A stretch of 64,000 nt of DNA from Micromonospora_J zhanjiangensis (lineage in GTDB: Bacteria; Actinomycetota; Actinomycetes; Mycobacteriales; Micromonosporaceae): positions 522,510-586,509 of the forward strand of contig NZ_JBHSBN010000002.1 in assembly GCF_042650605.1 (NCBI RefSeq). The letters run 5' to 3'. Positions 33,624 through 41,761 of the stretch are shown piece after piece; positions within the stretch are counted from its first letter, which is position 1, and each line of letters begins with the position of its first letter. The position numbers and the translations under genes are program-made. The notes under the pieces were generated by a model that saw only the letters and a list, made by a program, of their open reading frames with translations, did no database searches and was not told the DNA's origin.

Positions 33624-34179
33624 CTCCTATTCCCTCGCCGTCATCACCGGCAGCGTCCGCGCCGACCGCATCGGCCCGAGAGTGACGCGGTGGTTCCTGC
33701 GCCACCTCGACCGGCATACCGACGCCGTCGTGGACCACCTCGACCTGGCCGAACTCGATCTCCCCGGCGACCTGGCCGGTGGTGGAGACGCCGAGCGGTT
33801 CACCAAGCGAGTCGACCAGGCCGACGGCTTCGTCGTCGTCACGCCCGAATACAACCACGGCTACCCCGGCCCTCTGAAGACGGCCATCGACACGCCCTAC
33901 GAACAGTGGCGGGCCAAGCCCCTCGGATTCGTCTCCTACGGCGGTGCCTCCGGCGGTCTGCGCGCCGTTGAACAGCTCCGGACCGTCTTCGCCGAACTGC
34001 ACGTCCCCACCATGCGCACCAACGTCCTGATTCCCAACGTGCACGACGCGTTCGACGACGATGGCGAACTGCGCGATCCCGGGCCCGTTGAAGCCGCCCT
34101 CGCCGAGATGGTGCGCCAGCTGAACTGGTGGGCCCACACCCTGGCAGCCGCCCGGGCGGACCGTCCGTACGACTGCTGA
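33616..34179 (+). CDS. NADPH-dependent FMN reductase (flavodoxin-like fold)
   Basis: 187 residues. VITGSVRADRIGPRV is the FMN phosphate loop, FVVVTPEYNHGYPGPLKTAID is the canonical FMN-reductase/azoreductase motif, and FVSYGGASGGLRAVEQLR follows. The gene overlaps nat and runs into a GNAT gene 24 bp later. It could supply reduced flavin to the flavin enzymes of the island or reduce quinone- or azo-type xenobiotics. Confidence 0.9.
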   Translation: MRDSYSLAVITGSVRADRIGPRVTRWFLRHLDRHTDAVVDHLDLAELDLPGDLAGGGDAERFTKRVDQADGFVVVTPEYNHGYPGPLKTAIDTPYEQWRAKPLGFVSYGGASGGLRAVEQLRTVFAELHVPTMRTNVLIPNVHDAFDDDGELRDPGPVEAALAEMVRQLNWWAHTLAAARADRPYDC

Positions 34180-34203
34180 ACCGAGAGCAACGGGGGCCCA
34201 ACG

Positions 34204-34920
34204 ATGATCATCCGCCCGTACCAGCCGGACGACCGCGACGCCGTCCACGACATCTGCATCCGCACCGCCGACGCCGGCGAGGACGCCTCGACCTCCTACG
34301 CCTACCCGAACATCCTGCCCGAGATCTTCGCCCACCCATACACCCACCTCGAACCCGACCTGGCCTTCGTCCTCGACGACGGTGGCTCGGCCGTCGGATA
34401 CGTCCTCGGCACCGCAGACACCCGCGCCTTCGCCGCCCGGTTCCGCAACGAGTGGCTGCCGCTGGTCGCCGACCGGTATCCGCGGCCCACCGGCGACTTG
34501 AGCACGCCGGACGCCGTCATGGCGCACCTGCTGCACACACCCGAGCGGATGGTGCTGCCGGAACTCGCCGACCACCCTGCCCACCTGCACATCGACCTGC
34601 TCGCCGGATACCGACGGTCCGGACACGGCCGGGCTCTCGTCGACCGCTTCACCACCGCAGTACGTGAACGTGGCACACCCGCCCTGCACGTCGGGATGGT
34701 CACCGTCAACCGCCAGGCCCGGCTCTTCTACGACCGGCTCGGGTTCCGACCGCTCCCCGTCGCCGATCCCGGACCACTCACGTATCTCGGCCTGGCGATT
34801 CCGGACCTGCCGAGCCCAAGGACCTCTGTGCGTACCGGCAGCCCCGCCCAGGGCCGCGCACGGGAGTGCCAGCCAAGACGCAGCGTGCGGCCCTGGACGA
34901 CGGGCGCGATGGAGGGCTGA
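34204..34920 (+). CDS. GNAT-family N-acetyltransferase
   Basis: 238 residues. IRPYQPDDRDAVHDICIRTADAGED is a typical GNAT N-terminus, SAVGYVLGTADT is the central strand, LHIDLLAGYRRSGHGRALVDRF holds the acetyl-CoA-binding R/Q-x-x-G-x-G/A loop, and VNRQARLFYDRLGFRPL is the final motif. Residues after about 203 (PSPRTSVRTGSPAQGR...) do not belong to the fold. They probably arose when the adjoining sequence was rearranged. Fourth gene of the LacI run. Confidence 0.87.
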   Translation: MIIRPYQPDDRDAVHDICIRTADAGEDASTSYAYPNILPEIFAHPYTHLEPDLAFVLDDGGSAVGYVLGTADTRAFAARFRNEWLPLVADRYPRPTGDLSTPDAVMAHLLHTPERMVLPELADHPAHLHIDLLAGYRRSGHGRALVDRFTTAVRERGTPALHVGMVTVNRQARLFYDRLGFRPLPVADPGPLTYLGLAIPDLPSPRTSVRTGSPAQGRARECQPRRSVRPWTTGAMEG

Positions 34921-35036
34921 AGCTCAACGAGGTGGCGGTGCGGATCGCGCGCCCGTGCACAGATCTCGCGGCTGAGGCACGGTTCTACGTTGACGGCCTC
35001 GGCCTCGACCTGCTGCACCGCATCCCTGCTGACGGG
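34917..35036 (+). pseudogene. Fragment of a VOC/glyoxalase gene, next to an unassigned fragment
   Basis: About 40 codons (LKLNEVAVRIARPCTDLAAEARFYVDGLGLDLLHRIPADG) match the first beta-alpha unit of a glyoxalase-like protein. The frame then continues without family resemblance and the other half of the domain is absent. It overlaps the end of the GNAT gene by 4 bp. In 35037-35165 the minus strand encodes a short, gene-like piece (TPAVIAAAGAVWRTGDLFSPS) that I cannot place. Confidence 0.5.
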
Positions 35037-35165
35037 GCGCCGCTGCTGCGGTCGGAGAGAGTACCGGTGGGGTCGGTGTTGAGCAGCACGCTCGGGCTGA
35101 ACAGGTCACCGGTACGCCAGACCGCGCCGGCCGCGGCGATCACGGCCGGCGTACGGGTGCGGTCG

Positions 35166-36176
35166 TCACCGGGTGCGTTGGTACTCCTCCCAGGTTTGGA
35201 TCGGGATCCGTGGCCCGTCGTCCGGGGCGTGGTTCGCCAGGCCGTTGCGGCCGAGGTAGTAGTCGCCGGTCTGGTGCTGGGCCGGGCTGGACAGGTCGGT
35301 GTCGTTGATCGCCGCGGCGTGGATGTGCCACCGCCAGTCACCCTGGCTCGGGTCGCGTACCCAGGCGGCGAAGCCGACTCGGCGCAGCGCGCGGGCGGCG
35401 GCGGTACGGGTGGTGGCGGACATGCCGGCGATGTCGATGTCGACGACGCCGCCCCCGTCGTGGGTGCCGGCCGAGGTCGAGTCACCGCCCGGGTTGTACG
35501 AGCCCTGTTCGAGCACGAGGCGGAAGCCGAGCAGGCGCTCGGCCTCGGTGAGCATCGCCTGGGTGCGGGCGTCGACGACGTGGCCGTCGCGCTGGACCCG
35601 GCTGCCCGGTCCGATCGCCCGGGTGACCGCGAACCGGTCCTGGCCGAGCCTCGTCAACGAGGTGGTGCCCGGCAGTCCGCTGGCGGCGATCCCGGAGTAC
35701 CCGAGCGAGCGTTGGTAGGCCGCGTACGCCGAGATGGTCTGCGTACCGAAGTAGCCGTCCACCCAGCGTGCGTCCAGCAGGTTCCGGTCCCGCAGTGCCT
35801 GCTCGACCAGCAGGACGGAGGCTTTGGCGCCCGGCGTCAGCGTGTCGTCGGCGCGTCGTGGGTCGATCTGGGCGGCCAGCACGGTGGCCTCCATGTCGAC
35901 CGCCGGCAGCGCCGCGGCGGTCACGTCGGCCGTGGACCGCGCGGTGGTCGACGGATCGCCGGACGCCGCGGCGACGACGTCGGGCGGTGCGGTGCCGGAC
36001 GGTGCGCCGATGACGGTCAGCGCCACGGCCGTTCCGCCCGCCAGTCCCGACAAGCCGGCCAGCACCGGCGCGGAGGCCGCGGCGGAGGCCGGGGCCGCGC
36101 CCACCAGCAGGCCGCCCAGCACCGCGAGGAGCGCGAAGCCTCTCGTGCTGGACACCCGTTGCGTTGTCGTCCCCAT
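35166..36176 (-). CDS. Secreted peptidoglycan-binding protein with M15-like peptidase domain
   Basis: 336 residues. Signal peptide GFALLAVLGGLLVGAAPASAAAS; an Ala/Thr-rich spacer; a PG-binding-type domain (LTPGAKASVLLVEQALRDRNLLDARWVDGYFGTQTISAYAAYQRSLGYSG); then a hedgehog/DD-peptidase-type domain. In that domain THDGGGVVDIDI supplies H-x6-D and WRWHIHAAAI supplies the second His, as in zinc D-Ala-D-Ala carboxypeptidases. ATG 36176 follows GAGGAGG. It probably trims cell-wall peptides. Encoded in the island; compare the decayed M15 gene at 1696. Confidence 0.75.
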   Translation of the reverse strand: MGTTTQRVSSTRGFALLAVLGGLLVGAAPASAAASAPVLAGLSGLAGGTAVALTVIGAPSGTAPPDVVAAASGDPSTTARSTADVTAAALPAVDMEATVLAAQIDPRRADDTLTPGAKASVLLVEQALRDRNLLDARWVDGYFGTQTISAYAAYQRSLGYSGIAASGLPGTTSLTRLGQDRFAVTRAIGPGSRVQRDGHVVDARTQAMLTEAERLLGFRLVLEQGSYNPGGDSTSAGTHDGGGVVDIDIAGMSATTRTAAARALRRVGFAAWVRDPSQGDWRWHIHAAAINDTDLSSPAQHQTGDYYLGRNGLANHAPDDGPRIPIQTWEEYQRTR

Positions 36177-36556
36177 GCCCTGCCTCCTCAGTACGTCCAC
36201 ATGTCCCATCGCCGCCATTGCTACCGGCCGCGTTGATTGATCGACACCCGGTCGGCGGCCGGTCAATCAACGTCTCACGCCGGACGGGCGACGCCAGGGG
36301 ACTGAGCCGCTCCACGACACCGACGCCAGCGCTCAGAGGTCGTCTTCCTCGTACTCCGCTGCCCACCGCAGGAACAGCCGTTCCGGGGATAGGTACGTCG
36401 TCATCGCCGGCTCGTCACCCAGCGCAGGCGCCTGCCGCTGACCGATCGTGACTACGCCGAGGTAACCGACACGCCGTCTTGTCAGGCAACCGCAGCAGTG
36501 CCCGGCTTGGCCGATCCCGACATGGCACTCGGCCCGCACTGGACCTGATGGCCCGC
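36177..36556. other. Gene-free stretch
   Basis: About 380 bp between the peptidase start and the GntR promoter. I see no supported gene, although a few open frames cross it. Confidence 0.4.
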
Positions 36557-36599
36557 TTGTGTAACTACCGTGCTGACTGTATATAGTGTCCATGTACAG
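36557..36599 (+). promoter_or_regulatory. GntR promoter and operator
   Basis: TTGTGT (36557) and TATATA (36580), spaced 17 bp, are covered by the inverted repeat CTGTA-N13-TACAG at 36577-36599. The overlap of operator and -10 box suggests autorepression by the YtrA-type GntR protein encoded 25 bp downstream. Confidence 0.5.
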
Positions 36600-36623
36600 G
36601 TGAAGGAGGAACGGAGGGCTCTC

Positions 36624-37034
36624 GTGCGGGTCGTGTTGTCCAATAGCGCTGGCGTGCCGCTCTATCAGCAGATCAAGGAACAGGTCGGTACGGCCATCCT
36701 GTCAGGGGAACTCGCTGAGGGCAGCGCTCTGCCCTCCGTGCGGGCACTTGCTCGTGATCTGCGGATCAGCATCATCACCACCACCCGCGCCTACGCGGAG
36801 CTGGCCGCCGAGGGGTTCATCGCAACGGTCCCCGGCAAGGGCGCGTACGTCCTGCCGCTGGACTCGGCGCTCGTACGCGAGCAACTGCTGCGCCGGGTGG
36901 AGGACGGACTGCAGACCGCCCTGGACGCCGCCCTTCGGGCCGGCCTCGACCGTGAAGATCTCATCCAGATCCTGGACGGATTAATCCAGGACGAGCCTGA
37001 GTACGCCTCAGCTCAGAATCGGGTAGGTCGGTGA
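36624..37034 (+). CDS. GntR-family regulator, YtrA subfamily
   Basis: 136 residues: a GntR winged helix (GVPLYQQIKEQVGTAILSGELAEGSALPSVRALARDLRISIITTTRAYAELAAEGFIATVPGKGAYVL) plus only about 60 further residues, the short C-terminus that defines the YtrA type. Such regulators repress adjacent ABC exporters of antimicrobial peptides or cell-wall drugs. The start GTG follows a GGAGGAACGGAGG purine-rich leader. It overlaps the ATPase gene by GTGA. Confidence 0.92.
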   Translation: MRVVLSNSAGVPLYQQIKEQVGTAILSGELAEGSALPSVRALARDLRISIITTTRAYAELAAEGFIATVPGKGAYVLPLDSALVREQLLRRVEDGLQTALDAALRAGLDREDLIQILDGLIQDEPEYASAQNRVGR

Positions 37035-37936
37035 CCAGCGATCTCGCGTTCGCCCTACGTGGCGTGGGCTGCGTGGTGGGCAACGGCTTCGCGTTGCGTG
37101 ACGTGAGCTTCGAGCTGCCGACCGGCTATGTCATGGGTTTGATCGGTGCGAATGGGGCCGGCAAGACGACGACGATCCGTTGCCTGCTGGGCATGCGGGG
37201 GATCGAGACCGGCGATATCGAGCTGCTGGGCCACCGGGTGCCCGGACCGGTCGCGCTCCGCCAGGACGTCGGGGTGGTGCTCGACCACACCTATCTCGTG
37301 GGCGACTGGCGGCTTTCCGAGGTCGAACGGACGCTGCGACCCTTCTACGACCGGTGGGACGCCGTCTGCTATCGACAGTTGCTCGAGGAGTTCGGCCTGG
37401 ATCTGCGGGCGAAGGTCAAGGACCTGTCCCGCGGTATGGCGATGAAGCTGATGATCGCCGTGGCGCTGTCGCATCGGGCGCGGCTGCTCGTCTTCGATGA
37501 GCCGACCAGTGGCCTTGACCCCGTGGCTCGCGAAGAGCTCGTCGGTATCATCGGGCACTTCCTGCTCGACGAGGGGCACAGCGTCCTGTTCTCGACGCAC
37601 ATCACCGCCGACCTGGACCGCATCGGCGATTACGTGACGCTCATGCATGGCGGTCGCATCGTCCGAACCGGCAGCAAGGACGAGATCCTGGATGCTTACC
37701 GGGTCGTGCGGGGCGGACCCCACGATCTGAGGGACCTTGTCGGCGTCGAGCTGATCGGCGTCAAGGAGTCATCGAGCGGGACGCAGGCTCTCGTCCGCAC
37801 CGAAGAGGCCGACTTTCTCGGCGGGGGCGTCCTCGTTGAGGTCCCCACACTGGAGGAGATCACGGTCCACATCGGATTGTCGTCAAGAGATCCAGCGGCA
37901 GGAGTGCCCAACGGCCGGCACGAGGAGGTCGCATGA
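37031..37936 (+). CDS. ABC transporter ATP-binding protein of the GntR operon
   Basis: 301 residues. Walker A GANGAGKTT, a degenerate signature DLSRGMAMKL in place of LSGGQ, Walker B LLVFDEP with TSGLDP, and VLFSTHI switch His. The SRG(M)xxK signature is usual in the YtrB/PmtA exporter group. It lies between the GntR gene and the permease with 4-bp overlaps on both sides, so the three form one translationally coupled operon. Confidence 0.92.
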   Translation: MTSDLAFALRGVGCVVGNGFALRDVSFELPTGYVMGLIGANGAGKTTTIRCLLGMRGIETGDIELLGHRVPGPVALRQDVGVVLDHTYLVGDWRLSEVERTLRPFYDRWDAVCYRQLLEEFGLDLRAKVKDLSRGMAMKLMIAVALSHRARLLVFDEPTSGLDPVAREELVGIIGHFLLDEGHSVLFSTHITADLDRIGDYVTLMHGGRIVRTGSKDEILDAYRVVRGGPHDLRDLVGVELIGVKESSSGTQALVRTEEADFLGGGVLVEVPTLEEITVHIGLSSRDPAAGVPNGRHEEVA

Positions 37937-38553
37937 CCGCCCTCGCCCGCATGACCGTGCTCCACCTGCGCACCGTTGCGCCGTACCGGACGCAGGGCCT
38001 ACTGGTGTTCGGCGTGATTGTCCTGATCGATTCCCGCAGCCTGGTAGGTCTCGTACCGGCGCTCGCGCTGCTGCTCGCCCCGTTGGTCGCCGCACAGCCG
38101 TTCCTGGTCGCCGACAAGGCGGACCTGCAGACGCTGTACGCCGTCCTGCCCTTGTCTCGCCGCACAGTGCTGCTCGGGCATTACGCCTGGGCCCTGATGA
38201 GCTTTTTCGTCATCGTCATCACGGGTACAGCCCTGGCCGCTCTCTTCGCGCAGGCCCAGCACATGGCGTTCGGCGGTCGTAGCCTGGCAACGCTGCTGAC
38301 GCTGTCTTGGGCGCTGTTCGCCGTCAACATCTCGATCCAGCTCCCGTTGCTGATCCGATTCGGATACACCCGCATCAGCGTCGTGGCCACCACCGTGCCG
38401 CTGGCGCTGGTCATGCTGGCCGTCACTCGGGTCCACCTGGACCTCGCACCGATCCAGGACTGGCTGCCACTCTTCTGGGCGGCCGGCGCGGCCGCGATAG
38501 CGACGTCCGCCGCCCTGGCGTCGTGTGCATCGAGCCAACGACAGCGGTCCTGA
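37933..38553 (+). CDS. ABC-2 transporter permease of the GntR operon
   Basis: 206 residues with six hydrophobic helices (for example VFGVIVLID, LVPALALLLAPLVAAQPF, YAWALMSFFVIVITGTALAALFA). QPFLVADKADLQTLYAVLPLSRRTVLLGHY is the cytoplasmic loop that marks the ABC2_membrane_5-type permeases of YtrC/PmtB-like exporters. It overlaps the ATPase gene by 4 bp and is followed one base later by the 38555 gene. Confidence 0.85.
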   Translation: MTALARMTVLHLRTVAPYRTQGLLVFGVIVLIDSRSLVGLVPALALLLAPLVAAQPFLVADKADLQTLYAVLPLSRRTVLLGHYAWALMSFFVIVITGTALAALFAQAQHMAFGGRSLATLLTLSWALFAVNISIQLPLLIRFGYTRISVVATTVPLALVMLAVTRVHLDLAPIQDWLPLFWAAGAAAIATSAALASCASSQRQRS

Positions 38554-38554
38554 C

Positions 38555-40108
38555 ATGGCACTGCCGCCGGACGCGCGCATGTCCTCGTTCCAGCATCCAC
38601 ACATCGACATGAGCGTGGTGACGAGCACGCCGGGGGGTTCCCGTTGGTGGGCGGTGCCATGGCCGGTGTGGCTGGTGGCCGGGCTGATGGTCGCCGGGTT
38701 GCTCAGCCTGTCACAGGCGTACGGCTTCCATGGCGACGAGATGTACTTCGTGGTGGCCGGGCAGCATCCCGCGTTCGGGTATGTGGATCAGCCGCCGCTG
38801 ACGCCGTTGCTGTCGGCGGCGTCGGTCGCGGTCTTGGGGGTCTCGCCCACGGCGGTGCGGATCCTGCCGGCGCTGGAGATGGCCCTGGTCGTGATCATCG
38901 TGGGGTTCATCGCCCGTGATCTGGGTGGATCGCGCCGGGCGCAGGTGCTGGCCGCGGTGACGGCCGGCGTCTCGGGGTATCTCGCCGCCGGGCATCTCGA
39001 CACCACCACCGAGCCGGACCTGCTGATCTGGGCGGCGGTGATGTGGTTGCTGGTGCGGGTGCTCGCCGGTGCGGATCGGCGGCTGTGGGTGGCCGTGGGG
39101 GTGAGCGCGGGCATCGGGCTGGAGAACAAGGACACGCTGCTGTTCCTCGCCGCAGGGCTCGCCGTCGGGGAACTGCTGTGCCGGCGCTGGGAAGTCGTCC
39201 GCTCGTCGTGGGTGTGGGCCGCGGTCGTGATCGCGGCCGTGATGTGGGCGCCGAACCTGGCGTGGCAGGCCGTGCATGGTTGGCCGCAGCTGACGATGGC
39301 CTCGCAGATCGCCGGGTACGCGGCGACGAACCGGGCCCAGGCCCTACCGTTCGTGTGGCTGTTCTGCGGTCCATTGCTGTTCCCGGTCTGCATCGCGGGC
39401 CTGGTCTGGGTGCTGGGGTCGTGGGCGGCCGCGCCGTGGCGACCGCTCGGGCTCGCCGCCCTCGTGGCCATGGCCCTGGACCTCGTCAGTGGTGGCAAGG
39501 CGTACTACGTGATCGGCAGCGTCTCGCTGTTCATGGCGGCTGGCGGGATCGTCCTGGACGGGTGGATTGCCCGGGGCCATCGACGGCTCAAGACCGGGGG
39601 GTTCGCCGCGGCGGCCGTCGCCTCCGGCGGGCTGATCTCGGTCCTGACCCTGCCGGTCCTGCCGGTCGCCGATTACGCCAAGACCACCCTGCCGGCAACG
39701 GTGCCCGACGTGGCCAACCAGATCGGCTGGCCGCAGTTCGTCGCGACCGTGGGCCAGATCGTGGCCGGACTACCCCCGGCGCAGCGTGACCATGCGGTGA
39801 TCCTGGGCAATGACTACAGCGAGGCCAGCCCGCTCATCCTCCTCGGCAAGGGACTGCCGCCGGTCTACTCCGGTCACAATTCCTACTGGACCTGGGGACC
39901 CCCACCCGCCGAGCGCACTGTCGTGGTCCACGTCGGGGATTGGCGACCGACCGACTGGGCCCGGTACTTCACCGGCTGCCGGGATGTCGCCCGTATCGAC
40001 AACCGGCTCGGAATCGACAACAGCGAACAGGGCGTCCCGGTCACGGTGTGCACCGGCATCAGCGCCCCATGGACGACGATCTGGCCTGCCCTCCGCACCG
40101 TCAGCTGA
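38555..40108 (+). CDS. GT39/ArnT-like membrane glycosyltransferase-family protein
   Basis: 517 residues with about ten membrane helices. GFHGDEMYFVVAGQHPAFGYVDQPPLTPLLSA carries the acidic D-E pair in the first external loop and the Q-P-P-L segment seen in polyprenyl-phosphate-sugar-dependent GT-C transferases. YYVIGSVSLFMAAGG and the C-terminal domain (HAVILGNDYSEASPLIL..., YSGHNSYWTWGPPP) fit the actinobacterial GT39/PMT-like group. It would glycosylate a lipid or protein outside the membrane. It follows the ABC operon by one base; a start at 38609 is also possible. Last gene of the island. Confidence 0.8.
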   Translation: MALPPDARMSSFQHPHIDMSVVTSTPGGSRWWAVPWPVWLVAGLMVAGLLSLSQAYGFHGDEMYFVVAGQHPAFGYVDQPPLTPLLSAASVAVLGVSPTAVRILPALEMALVVIIVGFIARDLGGSRRAQVLAAVTAGVSGYLAAGHLDTTTEPDLLIWAAVMWLLVRVLAGADRRLWVAVGVSAGIGLENKDTLLFLAAGLAVGELLCRRWEVVRSSWVWAAVVIAAVMWAPNLAWQAVHGWPQLTMASQIAGYAATNRAQALPFVWLFCGPLLFPVCIAGLVWVLGSWAAAPWRPLGLAALVAMALDLVSGGKAYYVIGSVSLFMAAGGIVLDGWIARGHRRLKTGGFAAAAVASGGLISVLTLPVLPVADYAKTTLPATVPDVANQIGWPQFVATVGQIVAGLPPAQRDHAVILGNDYSEASPLILLGKGLPPVYSGHNSYWTWGPPPAERTVVVHVGDWRPTDWARYFTGCRDVARIDNRLGIDNSEQGVPVTVCTGISAPWTTIWPALRTVS

Positions 40109-40189
40109 CCCAGCAAGCCCGCGCTCACTACCGCTCGGCAGATCGGCTCGGCAAGGAAAGCGCCTGGTCAGGGCGGCGCGGACCGTTTG

Positions 40190-40284
40190 TTGACACGGAA
40201 GAGGTCACTGGTTCATACCCAGTATCGCCCACCAGCTATATGAGCAGCTCAGACGGCTCGTTACCAGAGTTCTGGTAACGAGCC
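40190..40284 (+). repeat. Right copy of the 95-bp island attachment repeat (attR)
   Basis: Direct repeat of 21744-21838. It holds the 3' part of tRNA-Val from the anticodon loop through CCA, then a degraded copy of the tRNA terminator palindrome. The T loop reads GGTTCATACCC rather than GGTTCAAACCC. The 5' half of a tRNA is absent, so this is not a functional tRNA gene. It marks the right boundary of the island. Confidence 0.88.
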
Positions 40285-40401
40285 TGCGCTGCATTCTCGG
40301 CGCGCGACAGACTCACACCAGTTGGCTCACCCAGCCCCAGTTCTACGGTTAACCGGCCGACGCCCCCGACCATGACAGCGCCATCTCGTTCTCCACTGCC
40401 G

Positions 40402-41094
40402 TCAGGGGTCGGGTCTCTTCACCGCGCTGCCTGGCCGCAGCCGCACACAGCAGTGGCCGGGGCCCGGGACGAGTTCCGCGATACACCGCGAGTCTCCGGC
40501 ACCATCGGCGACGCCGCGCAACAGGTGCAGGTTCACCCCGCACACGAGCGCCGTGTACTGCTGGGCGAGCCGGTGGAACGGGCAGTTGCCCAGCACCACG
40601 GCGCCGCCGTCATGCTCCGGCCGCCGCGGCTCGTAACCCGCGTCCTCCAGCGCCGCGAGCAGGTTGCCGGCCGCCGCGCCGATGGTCCTGCCGGTGTCGT
40701 AGGCCGTGCGGTGCAGCACCTCCCGCACTGCGGCGCCGGTGTCGATCGACTCGGTCACGGCTGCGGCGAGCAGGCCGCCGACCAGGTCGTAGTGCTGCTC
40801 GGGCACCGACACCGCCACCTCGCCGTCGGTCCGCCGGTACAGCTTCGCGGGGCGGCCGGCGCCGGGACCGCCGCGCCCTGGCGGCCGGCGGTATTCGACG
40901 GCGAGCAGCCCCTGTTCGGCGAGTCGGTCGAGGTGGGAGGCGGCGACCCTGCGGCTGAGGCCGAGGGCTTCCGCGGCCGCGTCACGGCTCACCGCCGCCC
41001 CGGCGCGGGCGACCAGGTTGAACACGGCGCGCCGGATCGGGTCGTCGAGGGCGGCCAGGGCGGCGACGCGGTCGGGCAACGGGCGAGGGACCAT
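40402..41094 (-). CDS. Winged-helix regulator with cysteine-rich C-terminus (SufR/COG2345-like)
   Basis: About 230 residues. HTH: LAALDDPIRRAVFNLVARAGAAVSRDAAAEALGLSRRVAASHLDRLAEQGLLAVEY, followed by GRPAKLYRR, the wing. The C-terminal sensor domain has GNCPFHRLAQQYTALVCGVNLHLL and later PGPGHCCVRL, the CPF-x(n)-C...C pattern of Fe-S-cluster-binding ArsR-like regulators. It diverges from the DoxX-like gene, and the TTAGAAG repeats lie between. The start at 41094 is preferred over 41136. Related regulators lie at 44033 and 49021. Confidence 0.82.
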   Translation of the reverse strand: MVPRPLPDRVAALAALDDPIRRAVFNLVARAGAAVSRDAAAEALGLSRRVAASHLDRLAEQGLLAVEYRRPPGRGGPGAGRPAKLYRRTDGEVAVSVPEQHYDLVGGLLAAAVTESIDTGAAVREVLHRTAYDTGRTIGAAAGNLLAALEDAGYEPRRPEHDGGAVVLGNCPFHRLAQQYTALVCGVNLHLLRGVADGAGDSRCIAELVPGPGHCCVRLRPGSAVKRPDP

Positions 41095-41119
41095 CACCCG
41101 ATTGTAAAACACGAACATC

Positions 41120-41178
41120 TTGACTTTAGAAGACAAGTAGGCCTAGCTTCTAACGTACGGAGATTCCGCTTTTAGAAG
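41120..41178 (+). promoter_or_regulatory. Promoter with repeated TTAGAAG boxes
   Basis: TTGACT (41120) and TAGCTT (41144), spaced 18 bp, form a promoter for the DoxX-like gene. TTAGAAG at 41126-41132 and CTTCTAA at 41147-41153 form an inverted repeat within it, and a third TTAGAAG lies at 41172-41178. They are likely binding sites for the divergent regulator at 40402. Confidence 0.5.
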
Positions 41179-41193
41179 ATCGGAGTACACGTC

Positions 41194-41637
41194 ATGAGCG
41201 TTAACGCACCGGGTTCGGCAACGATCTCTCGGCTGCCCGGCCGAGCCGCCGATCCGGCTCAGCAGGCTTTTCTGCTGCTGCGCACCGTCTTCACGGTGGC
41301 GCCGGTCGCCTTCGGCCTGGACAAATTCGCCAATCTGTTGACCGACTGGCCGGGCTACCTGGCACCGTTCATCGACCGGCTCGTCCCGGGCACCGCGCAA
41401 CAGGCGATGTACGCCGTCGGCGTGATCGAGATCGTGGCCGGGCTCCTCGTGGCGGTCCGGCCGAAGTACGGCGCCCTCGTGGTGACCGCCTGGCTGGCCG
41501 GGATCATCGTCAACCTGCTGATCCTGGGCGACTTCTTCGACGTCGCGCTGCGTGACTTCGGCCTGCTCGTCGCCGCTCTCGCGCTGTCGCGGCTGGCCAG
41601 CCACCGACCGGCAGACCCGGCCTCGACTCGAAAGTAG
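41194..41637 (+). CDS. DoxX-like integral membrane protein
   Basis: 147 residues with four helices: AFLLLRTVFTVAPVAFGLDKFANLL, QAMYAVGVIEIVAGLLVAV, YGALVVTAWLAGIIVNLLIL and FGLLVAALALSRLA. The spacing and the FGLDKFANLLTDWPGYL / VGVIEIVAGL signatures match DoxX-family proteins. DoxX relatives serve in quinone or thiosulfate redox chemistry and in membrane redox stress complexes. It is transcribed away from the cysteine-motif regulator at 40402, its likely controller. Confidence 0.75.
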   Translation: MSVNAPGSATISRLPGRAADPAQQAFLLLRTVFTVAPVAFGLDKFANLLTDWPGYLAPFIDRLVPGTAQQAMYAVGVIEIVAGLLVAVRPKYGALVVTAWLAGIIVNLLILGDFFDVALRDFGLLVAALALSRLASHRPADPASTRK

Positions 41638-41761
41638 ACCTACTTCCTGACGATAGGGGCAGCTTCGCGAAGCAAAGCTGCCCGAGACCAGCCCCGCAGG
41701 TAGCGGCCGAGGTTCTCGACCAGCACCACTCACGACCCTCGTCCAGCTGAAAGGTAGACCG

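Larger units (their letters stand above)
21789..40189. mobile_element. tRNA-Val-borne genomic island, 18.4 kb, no integrase retained
   Basis: DNA bounded by the two 95-bp direct repeats. It contains about 18 genes: ABC/two-component, SDR/TetR, flavin monooxygenase, LacI-nat-reductase-GNAT, peptidase, GntR-ABC and a GT39-like protein. It also contains an IS remnant and at least four broken genes. No integrase, excisionase, relaxase or replication gene is recognisable. The number of pseudogenes and the mismatches between the repeats suggest an old, immobilised insertion. A composite of several insertions at the same site is possible. Confidence 0.72.

Noticed and set aside
34866..36236. 456-codon plus-strand frame
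   Set aside because: Only its first 57 codons include a VOC-like piece; the remainder is antisense to the peptidase gene at 35166.
40190..40233. Apparent second tRNA-Val
   Set aside because: Only the anticodon-loop-to-CCA half is present; the acceptor 5' strand and D arm are missing. It is the right attachment repeat of the island.
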